Assembly (NCBI GenBank): GCA_031254155.1
Contig: JAIRVA010000265.1
Coordinates: 1 to 7,381, forward strand
Length of the DNA stretch: 7,381 bases
Direction: 5' to 3'
Source of the DNA: Propionibacteriaceae bacterium
GTDB lineage: Bacteria; Actinomycetota; Actinomycetes; Propionibacteriales; Propionibacteriaceae
The translations under genes and the position numbers were made by a program. The notes under the pieces were generated by a model that did no database searches, was not told where the DNA came from, and saw nothing but the letters and a program-made list of their open reading frames with translations. How positions within the stretch are numbered: position 1 is the stretch's first letter; every line of letters begins with the position of its first letter. Of the stretch, positions 1-5,517 are shown one piece after another.

Positions 1-138
1 CATCGCGGCGGCATAGTCCCTTGGCTCGACGACCAGATTCCCGCCGTCTATCGGCTGGCTCCCAAAGCCTATTTCGGGGAGTGTCGGCGACAGCGGTTTC
101 GAGCGCTTGGCCACGAAGAGGGTGGGGCCGTCGATTAG
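1..138 (+). CDS. C-terminal end of an unrecognised protein (truncated by the window edge)
   Basis: Reading frame 1 is open from the first base to a TAG stop at 136-138 and encodes the last 45 residues of a protein whose start lies outside the window. The residues look like an ordinary soluble protein end (for example IVPWLDDQIPAVYRLAPKAY, then a charged Arg/Glu-rich tail ending HEEGGAVD). Third codon positions are mostly G or C, as in the window's real genes. I do not recognise the family. An overlapping 99-residue frame from base 21 is Arg/Ser-rich and looks like a shadow. The call rests on codon pattern and peptide composition only. Confidence 0.45.
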   Translation, partial: HRGGIVPWLDDQIPAVYRLAPKAYFGECRRQRFRALGHEEGGAVD

Positions 139-171
139 GTAAGGGGTTGATATTGTCCGCTCTGACGGTGA

Positions 172-258
172 CAGGTTCACACACCCTTCAACTGGCAATG
201 GACCCGCCACCAACTCAACACCTACCTCACCAGACTCACCCAGACGCCAACGAACTAA
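172..258 (+). pseudogene. Possible C-terminal remnant of an IS630-like transposase
   Basis: After three in-frame stops, frame 1 reopens at 172 and runs to TAA at 256-258, encoding a peptide containing HTPFNWQWTRHQLNTYLTRL. A PFxW-x-(F/W)TR motif followed by a Leu/Arg helix and an immediate stop resembles what I recall of the extreme C-terminus of IS630-family transposases of actinobacteria. No start codon, catalytic domain or terminal inverted repeat is visible, so if the reading is right this is a dead fragment left by an insertion or rearrangement. It could also be a chance frame. The identification is from memory of the family, without alignment. Confidence 0.35.
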
Positions 259-299
259 CGCTCATAACCACTAGTGGGCATGAGCGCGAAGTCGTTGGT

Positions 300-331
300 G
301 CCTGCCAGGCGTGGAGGTAGAGCTGGCAGGC
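300..331. repeat. Perfect 9-bp inverted repeat (hairpin)
   Basis: GCCTGCCAG at 300-308 is exactly complementary to CTGGCAGGC at 323-331, with a 14-nt loop. No T-run follows on either strand, so it is not a classic intrinsic terminator. It sits between the transposase remnant and the 23-bp repeat array. It may be an old element end, a weak terminator or a protein site. Apart from this hairpin I see nothing supportable in 259-384. Confidence 0.5.
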
Positions 332-384
332 GGTGTCGAGAGCGTCTCCGGCGGCCCCACGGTCGCGTCCCGACTGGGTGCGTT

Positions 385-476
385 GCGGCAGATCTTCCAG
401 CAAGTTAGCGGCAAATCTTCCAGCAAGATGGCGGCAGATCTTCCAGCAAAGTGGCGGCAAAACTTCCATTTCTGAC
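385..476. repeat. Tandem array of 23-bp direct repeats (three full copies plus a degenerate fourth)
   Basis: Units begin at 385, 408, 431 and 454, an exact 23-bp period. The first three share the core GCGGCARATCTTCCAGCAA, with the R position alternating G, A, G. The fourth keeps GCGGCAAAACTTCCA and then diverges. The array ends 11 bases before the ATG of the ATPase gene and overlaps its predicted promoter region. Phased repeats of this size just upstream of a gene suggest a multi-copy protein binding site, possibly for autoregulation by the downstream ATPase. There is no CRISPR-like spacer structure, because the copies directly abut. Confidence 0.85.
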
Positions 477-481
477 ATACT
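476..481 (+). promoter_or_regulatory. Predicted -10 element of the ATPase gene, leaderless geometry
   Basis: CATACT at 476-481 matches five of six positions of an extended TATACT-like -10 hexamer, or four of six against TATAAT. It is followed by six bases and then the ATG at 488. That spacing puts the transcription start at or next to the A of the ATG. Only a poor Shine-Dalgarno-like sequence is present, which agrees with a leaderless mRNA. No convincing -35 hexamer is seen, because that region is occupied by the last 23-bp repeat units. The site is inferred from sequence. Confidence 0.45.
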
Positions 482-487
482 GAAGCC

Positions 488-1750
488 ATGGTATCCGTAC
501 CGTCGTCACCCTTGGGCCGAGTCGTTCCGCGCCACAGCCAGCGCTCGGTTGAGGAAGCCCTAGTGGACACTCGCGTCGTGGTGATCAACGGCGCCCGGCA
601 GTGTGGGAAGAGCACGCTGGCGGCCCAGATCGCACGGAAAACCGGCGCGGCGTGGTACTCCTTCGACCGTCCAGACACGCTTGAGTCGGCTCGACGGGAT
701 CCTGTCTCGTTTGTCCGTAGCGCGCCTCGCATGGTGATCGATGAGGTCCAGCGGGCTCCGGACATCTTTCTGGCCATGAAGGAACTGGTTGACGCTGAGC
801 CCACGCCCGGCCGCTTCCTTCTCACGGGATCGGCGCGCATTCTCGGTTTGCGGGGCCTACCGGATGCGCTCCCCGGTCGGATGGAAACGTACGAGTTGTG
901 GCCGCTCGCGCAGGGCGAGATCGAGGGCTCTCCGGACGGGTTTGTGCAGGCGCTCTTCAGCGGTCGGCCCGTTGCTCACACGTCGGATAGCGTACGTGCG
1001 GACTACGCCGCTCGCATTGTCCGCGGCGGGTTTCCCGAGGCGGTCGCACGATCGGGGCGACGGCGCGAGCGGTTCCTGGAGTCCTATATCAGCGATCTCA
1101 TCAATCGCGATGTCATTCAGCTCGCCGCCATCGAACGCGGGCACCACCTGCGGACGTTGCTTGATCTGCTCGTCGGCCGCGTGGGTCAGGTGTTCACGGT
1201 GGCCGGTCTGGCCCGGGTGCTGGGATTGTCGCAACAAACGGTCGAGCGGTACATCGGTTTGCTCGAAGAGGTTTTCTTGATCAAACGCGTCCCCGGCTGG
1301 GGGGTGGCAGCCAACTCGCGAGCGACCGCCGCGCCGAAACTCGCCTTCGTTGACTCGGGTGTCGCGGCTGGGCTGCTCGGCGCGGACGAGACGAGTCTGC
1401 TGCGGGCCGATGGTCCACTTGGCCCGCTGCTGGAGAGCTTCGTCGTCGCCGAGATCGCTCGCCAACTACCATGGGTTGACCAGACGATCGAACTCTTTCA
1501 CTATCGGACTCGCGACCAGGTGGAGGTCGATATCGTCCTCCAGAACCGGCGGCGCCAGGTCGTGGCGATTGAGGTCAAGGCCTCGGCGACCGCGCGGGAT
1601 GAGGACTTCCGTGGCATCCGCCATCTTCAGGCCCGGTTGGGCGACGACCTGACCAGGGGAATCGTCCTCTACCTCGGGCACCAGACCCTGCCCTTTGGCG
1701 AGAACCTTCAGGCCGTCCCGGTCGACGCGCTCTGGCGGACCCCCGCCTGA
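488..1750 (+). CDS. AAA-type ATPase with DUF4143 C-terminal region
   Basis: The 420-residue product has the layout of the ATP-binding AAA/DUF4143 family. Walker A is GARQCGKST at residues 35-43, Walker B is MVIDEVQ at 82-88, and a sensor-like LLTGSA lies at 111-116. A region around 235-265 (VAGLARVLGLSQQTVERYIG) looks like a helix-turn-helix. The C-terminal part contains VEVDIVL near 346-351 and AIEVKAS near 360-366, the spacing of a degenerate PD-(D/E)XK nuclease-like fold common in this family. Length is typical for the family. The ATG at 488 is favoured because a -10 element lies six bases upstream and Walker A falls at the usual place. Cellular role is unknown for most members. Its neighbourhood (repeats, transposase remnant) suggests accessory DNA, and no partner gene is adjacent. 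Confidence 0.9.
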   Translation: MVSVPSSPLGRVVPRHSQRSVEEALVDTRVVVINGARQCGKSTLAAQIARKTGAAWYSFDRPDTLESARRDPVSFVRSAPRMVIDEVQRAPDIFLAMKELVDAEPTPGRFLLTGSARILGLRGLPDALPGRMETYELWPLAQGEIEGSPDGFVQALFSGRPVAHTSDSVRADYAARIVRGGFPEAVARSGRRRERFLESYISDLINRDVIQLAAIERGHHLRTLLDLLVGRVGQVFTVAGLARVLGLSQQTVERYIGLLEEVFLIKRVPGWGVAANSRATAAPKLAFVDSGVAAGLLGADETSLLRADGPLGPLLESFVVAEIARQLPWVDQTIELFHYRTRDQVEVDIVLQNRRRQVVAIEVKASATARDEDFRGIRHLQARLGDDLTRGIVLYLGHQTLPFGENLQAVPVDALWRTPA

Positions 1751-1755
1751 TCCAC

Positions 1756-1779
1756 GTACGCGACGCCGTACGCGACGCC
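1756..1779. repeat. 12-bp tandem duplication, hairpin-capable, between convergent genes
   Basis: GTACGCGACGCC occurs twice in direct succession, at 1756-1767 and 1768-1779. The palindrome CGTACG at 1755-1760 recurs at 1767-1772, so a six-bp stem could form. The element lies just after the ATPase stop and faces the end of the leftward operon. It may act as a weak terminator, though no T-run follows. The rest of 1780-1886 holds no supported gene. Confidence 0.5.
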
Positions 1780-1886
1780 GCTCACCCGATCATCATTCGG
1801 GCCACTCGTCCTTGAGGGCCTGGGCGGCGTCGACCGGCCAGACGCCAGGTAGCGATCCCGAGGCGGCTTGGAGTCTGGCCGGCCGG

Positions 1887-2072
1887 TCACTGCCCCCGGA
1901 AGCGGGAGAAGAAGCTACTTTTGGTGGCCTTCGCCGCGGCGATCTCGTCGGGGGTGTGCCGGCCGTCGCACCACTGGCCCTTGGGTACCATCGCCTTGAC
2001 CTGGGCGATGTGCTGGCCGCAGCCAGCCCACGTGGTTTTGCCGCAGACTTGGCACTTGACGGGACTGCACAT
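1887..2072 (-). CDS. Small Cys/His-rich (putative zinc-binding) protein, 61 aa
   Basis: The product begins MCSPVKCQVCGKTTWAGCGQ and has cysteines at 2, 7, 10, 18 and 35, with histidines at 21 and 39. The CxxC-x7-CGxH arrangement followed by a C-x3-H pair suggests a small zinc-ribbon or treble-clef-like metal site. The tail from about residue 42 is Ala/Lys-rich and basic. I recall small actinobacterial proteins with a similar CGKTTWxGCGQH core, of unknown function. The ATG at 2072 has a purine-rich ribosome binding site (GAAAGGA) a few bases upstream. It starts 25 bases after the stop of the CoA-disulfide-reductase/rhodanese gene, so the two are almost certainly cotranscribed. Its thiols could take part in persulfide handling, but that is inference from context. 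Confidence 0.8.
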   Translation of the reverse strand: MCSPVKCQVCGKTTWAGCGQHIAQVKAMVPKGQWCDGRHTPDEIAAAKATKSSFFSRFRGQ

Positions 2073-2097
2073 AGTTTTCCTTTCGTTCGGGCGAGGT

Positions 2098-3771
2098 TCA
2101 CACCAGGGTCTGGGCCGCGTCGGCGCCCAGCCAGGCTCGAAGGGTCAACATGCCGCCCGAGAGGGTGGCCGAGTCGAAGCCCGCTGCGGTGAGGATGCGG
2201 TGGGCGAGGTACGACCTAACACCCGACTGGCACGTCACCGCGATGGGACGATCACCGGCCAGGGCCCGGACCTCGTCCAGGCGGGCGCGCAACTCGGTGT
2301 GGGGGATGTTCACGGCTTCCGGGAGGTGCCCGGTCGCGAACTCCTCCGCGCTGCGGACGTCCAGCAGGCAGGCCTCGGTCCGCGCCCAGTCGAGCTGTTC
2401 GGGGTGCCACTCACGGGTGACGCCGGTCAGGATGTTGTGCGCCAGGAAGCCGATCATGGTGACCGGGTCCTTCGCCGAGCCGTACGGCGGGGCGTAGCAC
2501 AGGTCGAGGTCGATCAGATCGGGGGCCTTGAGCCCGGCGCGCATGGCGGTGGCGAGTACGTCGATGCGCTTGTCAACCCCGTCTTCACCGACACCTTGCG
2601 CGCCGAGGATCGCGCCGGTGGCGAGGTCTAGGTGGACCATGAGGTGCATCTGTTTCGAGCCGGGGAAGTACCCCGCATGACTCCCGGGGTGGGTGTGAAG
2701 GGTGGTGTACGTGTACCCCGCCTCGTCGAGCGCCGCCCGGTTGGCACCGGTCATGGCGACGGTGAGCGCCCCGAGGCGGACGATGGCCGAGCCCAGGGGC
2801 CGGGGGACCGGTCGCGCCGCTCCCGGCTGCCCGAGGCGGTCGGCCACGAGGCGTCCGGCGCGGTTGGCGGGTCCGGCCAGTTGGACGGGCCGGCGTTTCC
2901 CGGTCACGCCGTCGACCGACAGCGTCGCGTCGCCGACCGCGTACACGTCGGGCAGGTTCGTCCGGCCCTGGGCGTCCACGACGAGGAACCCGCGCTCGCT
3001 GGCCACGCCGGCGGCGGTGAAGACCGCCGTGTCGGGCGTACCGCCCACTGACAGGATCACGGTGTCGGCGTCCACAAACGTGCCGTCGGACAGCGCGACT
3101 CGCGCCCGGCCCGCCGCGTCGGTGACCCCGGTCGCGGCGACCGACTCCCGGACGTCCATGCCGAGCCGGCGCATCTCCTCGGCGGCCAGCCAGGCCAGCT
3201 CCTTCTCCCGCGGCGGCAGGACATGCGGCGCGAACTCGACCACCGTGACCTTGACCCCGCGGTGGTTGAGCGCCTCGGCGGCCTCAATGCCGATGAACCC
3301 GGCTCCGAGGACGACCGCGTGGGCGGCGCCACCGGCGAGGGTGTGAACGCGTTTGGCGTCGTCAACGGTCCGCAGCGTCTGGACCAGCGGGTGGTCCAGC
3401 CCGGGGATGGGCGGCCGCGCGGGCAGCGCGCCGGGGGAGAGGATGAGGGCGTCGTACGGCCAGGTCTGTGTGCCCCCCGGTGTCGACACCGTCACCGTGT
3501 GGGCCACCGCGTCGAGTCCCGTGACGTCGTGCCCGATCCGGACATCCAGGTTGAGGGCGGCCGCGAGCGACGCCGGGGTCTGCAGGAGGAGGTCGCTCTC
3601 GTCCTCGATCTCGCCGGAGACGAAGTACGGCAGCCCGCAGTTGGCGAACGACACGTACGCCCCCCGCTCGAAGACGATGATCGAGGCCGACTCGTCCAGA
3701 CGCCGCAGCCGCGCCGCCGCCGACATGCCGCCGGCCACCCCGCCGATAATAAGGTACTTGCGTTCAGTCAT
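2098..3771 (-). CDS. CoA-disulfide reductase-like FAD/NAD(P) oxidoreductase fused to a C-terminal rhodanese domain
   Basis: The 557-residue product is a two-dinucleotide-domain flavoprotein with a rhodanese tail. The N-terminal FAD-binding motif is IIGGVAGGMSAA (residues 8-19). The active-site cysteine is C45 in SFANCGLPY, the signature of CoA-disulfide and related persulfide reductases. The NAD(P)H-binding motif is VLGAGFIGIEAAE near 154-166, and the second FAD contact is VYAVGDA near 276-282. The dimerisation domain keeps GYFPGSK (Y368) and CYAPPYGSAKDPV (Y426, Y430), which correspond to conserved tyrosines of the family. The rhodanese domain spans about 457-550, with catalytic C514 in CQSGVRS. 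The likely role is NAD(P)H-dependent reduction of CoA disulfide or persulfides with sulfane sulfur transfer in the cytosol. The ATG at 3771 is chosen because a TATACT -10 lies six bases upstream; the frame remains open 47 codons further, but that part crosses the divergent promoter. A CsoR/CstR-like operator overlaps its promoter. Confidence 0.92.
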   Translation of the reverse strand: MTERKYLIIGGVAGGMSAAARLRRLDESASIIVFERGAYVSFANCGLPYFVSGEIEDESDLLLQTPASLAAALNLDVRIGHDVTGLDAVAHTVTVSTPGGTQTWPYDALILSPGALPARPPIPGLDHPLVQTLRTVDDAKRVHTLAGGAAHAVVLGAGFIGIEAAEALNHRGVKVTVVEFAPHVLPPREKELAWLAAEEMRRLGMDVRESVAATGVTDAAGRARVALSDGTFVDADTVILSVGGTPDTAVFTAAGVASERGFLVVDAQGRTNLPDVYAVGDATLSVDGVTGKRRPVQLAGPANRAGRLVADRLGQPGAARPVPRPLGSAIVRLGALTVAMTGANRAALDEAGYTYTTLHTHPGSHAGYFPGSKQMHLMVHLDLATGAILGAQGVGEDGVDKRIDVLATAMRAGLKAPDLIDLDLCYAPPYGSAKDPVTMIGFLAHNILTGVTREWHPEQLDWARTEACLLDVRSAEEFATGHLPEAVNIPHTELRARLDEVRALAGDRPIAVTCQSGVRSYLAHRILTAAGFDSATLSGGMLTLRAWLGADAAQTLV

Positions 3772-3777
3772 GGGGAC

Positions 3778-3783
3778 AGTATA
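3778..3783 (-). promoter_or_regulatory. Predicted -10 element of the CoA-disulfide reductase/rhodanese gene, leaderless geometry
   Basis: On the minus strand TATACT is followed by six bases (GTCCCC) and then the ATG at 3771. The inferred transcription start is the A of the start codon, and no Shine-Dalgarno sequence is present. The hexamer overlaps the left arm of the ATACCC palindrome, so a bound repressor would block it. No strong -35 is visible. Confidence 0.6.
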
Positions 3784-3796
3784 CCCTAGGGGGTAT
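3781..3796. promoter_or_regulatory. CsoR/CstR-family operator-like palindrome in the divergent promoter region
   Basis: ATACCC (3781-3786) and GGGTAT (3791-3796) form a perfect six-bp inverted repeat around the spacer TAGG. G/C-tract palindromes flanked by TA or AT of this kind are typical operators of the CsoR repressor family, which includes the copper sensor CsoR and the persulfide sensor CstR. The flanking genes are a rhodanese/CoA-disulfide reductase and an SQR, matching the known CstR regulon in Staphylococcus aureus, so persulfide sensing is the better inference than copper. The regulator gene is not in this window. Confidence 0.7.
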
Positions 3797-3801
3797 CCAA
3801 A

Positions 3802-3818
3802 CTGTATATGGGGTACAG
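3802..3818. promoter_or_regulatory. Degenerate second operator-like half-site
   Basis: CTGTA (3802-3806) pairs with TACAG (3814-3818), and the right half GGGGTAC resembles the GGGTAT arm of the stronger palindrome. Its centre is about 21-22 bp from the centre of the first site, close to two helical turns, so two repressor tetramers could sit on the same face of the DNA. The left half lacks the C-tract, so this is weak evidence. The SQR promoter must lie in this region, but I cannot place its hexamers with confidence. Confidence 0.4.
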
Positions 3819-3851
3819 AAACATTTGGGCTATCGGCACAACGGTGTAAAT

Positions 3852-5306
3852 ATGGCAAGATTAGTGATTCTTGGGGCCGGTGTGGCAGGTCACACCGCCG
3901 CCCTGCATGCAAGACGTCGGCTCGGGAAGGCGCACGAGGTGATCGTGGTGGCGCCCAACGCGCAGTGGAACTGGATCCCGTCCAACATCTGGGTCGGCGT
4001 CGGCAAGATGCCGGCCGAAAAGGTCCTGTTTCCCCTGGCGCCCGTCTACCGCCGCCAGGGGATTGAGTTCCACCAGGCGCTCGCGACGGAGATCCACCCG
4101 GAGGGCGGTGACGGGCACGACCACTCGTACGTCGTCGTACGCTCGACGGCGAAGGGAGCCGAGGGCCGGGAAGAGGCCATTGAGTACGACTTTCTCATCA
4201 ATGCCACCGGGCCCAAGCTGAACTTCGCCGCGACGAAGGGACTCGGCCCGGACGGCTACACGCTGTCGGTGTGTACCGCGCCCCACGCTGCGGCGACCGC
4301 GGGGGAACTCAAGAAAGCCATCGCCCGGCTCAAGGCCGGGGAGCACCTGCGGTTCGTCGTCGGCACGGGCCACGGGACGTGTACGTGCGAGGGCGCCGCC
4401 TTCGAGTACACCTTCAACCTCGACCACGTCCTGCGCGAGGCTGGCGTCCGGGACCGGGCCGAGGTCGTCTACCTGACCAATGAGGCCCAGCTCGGCGATT
4501 TCGGCGTCGGCGGGCTCACCTTCACCCAACAGGGCTTCCAGACGACCTCGAAACTGTGGACCGAGTCGCTCTACCGCGAGCGCGGCATCCAGGCGATCCT
4601 CGGTGCGCACTGTACGCAGATCGAGCCCGGCGTCGTCCACTACGAACAGATTGATGGCTCGTTGCACGAGCTCCCGTTCGACTTCGCGATGCTGCTGCCG
4701 CCGTTCCGCGGCGCCGACCTCAAGGCGTACGACAAGGCGGGGGCGGACATCTCGGACCAGCTGTTCAACCCGGCGGGGTTCCTCAAGGTTGACGCCAACT
4801 ACGCCGCGGGCGCGTACGAGAACTGGTCGGCCGACGACTGGCCGAAGACGTACCAGTCACCGCTCTACGACAATGTCTTTGCCGCGGGCATCGCTTTCGC
4901 ACCGCCGCACCAGATCTCGCAGCCGCGCACGTCGCCGAACGGTACGCTGATCGCGCCCGCGCCGCCCCGGACCGGCATGCCCTCGGGCATGATCGCCAAG
5001 GCCGTGGTCTTGACCATTGTCGACCGGATCCGCGGGGGCGGTGCGGCGGCCCACGAGGCGCCGATGACCCGGATGGGCGCCGCGTGCGTCGCGTCGGCGG
5101 GCATGAGTTTCTTCAAGGGCTCGGCGGCGGCCATGACGATGCACCCCGTCGTACCGGACTGGCGGAAGTATCCCGCCACCGGACGCGACCTGAAGGGTAC
5201 CTCGGGTGAGATCGGCCTCGCCGGTCACTGGATGAAGCACACCCTGCACGTCCTGTTCCTCTACAAAGCCAAGGCCCACCCGCTGTGGTGGCTGATCCCC
5301 GAATGA
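3852..5306 (+). CDS. sqr: Sulfide:quinone oxidoreductase-like flavoprotein
   Basis: The 484-residue product is an FAD-dependent oxidoreductase of the SQR family. It would oxidise sulfide at the cytoplasmic membrane face and pass electrons to the quinone pool. The FAD-binding motif is VILGAGVAGHTAA (residues 5-17). Cysteines occupy the three positions expected for the SQR redox centre: C141 in SVCTAPHA, C177 or C179 in HGTCTCEG, and C412 in GAACVASAG. A C-terminal FAD contact region with NVFAAGIAF (341-349) and PAPPRTGMPSGM (369-380) is also present. The tail from about 455 (HWMKHTLHVLFLY, then HPLWWLIPE) is aromatic and hydrophobic, consistent with monotopic membrane attachment and quinone access. 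The ATG at 3852 puts the nucleotide-binding fold right at the N-terminus. A TTG nine codons upstream is possible but less likely, and the ribosome binding site is weak for both. A 51-residue gene follows after 13 bases. The exact SQR type is not assigned. Confidence 0.88.
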   Translation: MARLVILGAGVAGHTAALHARRRLGKAHEVIVVAPNAQWNWIPSNIWVGVGKMPAEKVLFPLAPVYRRQGIEFHQALATEIHPEGGDGHDHSYVVVRSTAKGAEGREEAIEYDFLINATGPKLNFAATKGLGPDGYTLSVCTAPHAAATAGELKKAIARLKAGEHLRFVVGTGHGTCTCEGAAFEYTFNLDHVLREAGVRDRAEVVYLTNEAQLGDFGVGGLTFTQQGFQTTSKLWTESLYRERGIQAILGAHCTQIEPGVVHYEQIDGSLHELPFDFAMLLPPFRGADLKAYDKAGADISDQLFNPAGFLKVDANYAAGAYENWSADDWPKTYQSPLYDNVFAAGIAFAPPHQISQPRTSPNGTLIAPAPPRTGMPSGMIAKAVVLTIVDRIRGGGAAAHEAPMTRMGAACVASAGMSFFKGSAAAMTMHPVVPDWRKYPATGRDLKGTSGEIGLAGHWMKHTLHVLFLYKAKAHPLWWLIPE

Positions 5307-5319
5307 TGACGGAGTTAAG

Positions 5320-5475
5320 ATGAGTGATCTCGATCCCCAGGCCGCGAAGCAGATCCAGGCCGCGCCGCTGCCGACGCCCGGGACCCTGAAACATCGCCGC
5401 AATGTGGCGTACCAGTTTGTCCGCTTCGCCGCGCTCAACCTCAAGATGATCCGCGTCATCGGAGCGTCGCACTAG
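5320..5475 (+). CDS. Small basic protein (51 aa) in the SQR operon, function unknown
   Basis: The ATG at 5320 is preceded by GGAG at 5311-5314 with five-base spacing, a good ribosome binding site. The frame runs to TAG at 5473-5475. The gene starts 13 bases after the SQR stop, so it is very probably cotranscribed. The product begins MSDLDPQAAKQIQAAPLPTP, an acidic then Ala/Pro-rich head. A basic segment (KHRRN) follows, then an amphipathic stretch YQFVRFAALNLKMIRV ending in IGASH. Third codon positions are nearly all G or C, which argues for real coding. The C-terminal half could be a membrane-surface or protein-docking helix that assists the SQR, but that is inference. I recognise no named family. 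Confidence 0.72.
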   Translation: MSDLDPQAAKQIQAAPLPTPGTLKHRRNVAYQFVRFAALNLKMIRVIGASH

Positions 5476-5517
5476 GCCCAGACCTGGGCCACAGTACGTA
5501 CGCCACGTACGGACTGT
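5475..5517. terminator. Double hairpin between convergent operons, probable bidirectional terminator
   Basis: GGCCCAG (5475-5481) pairs with CTGGGCC (5484-5490) over a two-base loop. Next to it, ACAGTACGTACG (5491-5502) pairs with CGTACGGACTGT (5506-5517) over a three-base loop with one mismatch. The second hairpin is symmetric and sits exactly between the ends of the rightward SQR operon and the leftward DoxX-like gene, whose stop codon it touches. No T-run follows on either strand, which is common in high-GC actinobacteria. Confidence 0.65.

Noticed and set aside
385..476. CRISPR array
   Set aside because: The copies are directly adjacent, with no unique spacers and no cas genes nearby.
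271..840. 189-residue minus-strand frame over the repeats and the start of the ATPase gene
   Set aside because: It overlaps the well-supported ATPase gene antisense, and its sequence is Arg/Ser-rich with repeat-derived peptides; it is a shadow.
3825..3851. TTG start nine codons upstream for the SQR gene
   Set aside because: The extension adds no fold element and the ATG at 3852 puts the nucleotide-binding motif at the usual N-terminal place; it is kept only as an alternative.
3772..3912. N-terminal extension of 47 residues on the CoA-disulfide reductase
   Set aside because: It would read through the operator and divergent promoter and lacks family similarity; the FAD motif starts right after the ATG at 3771.
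3861..4667. 268-residue frame antisense to the SQR gene
   Set aside because: It lies fully opposite a gene with clear motifs and has no recognisable domain of its own.
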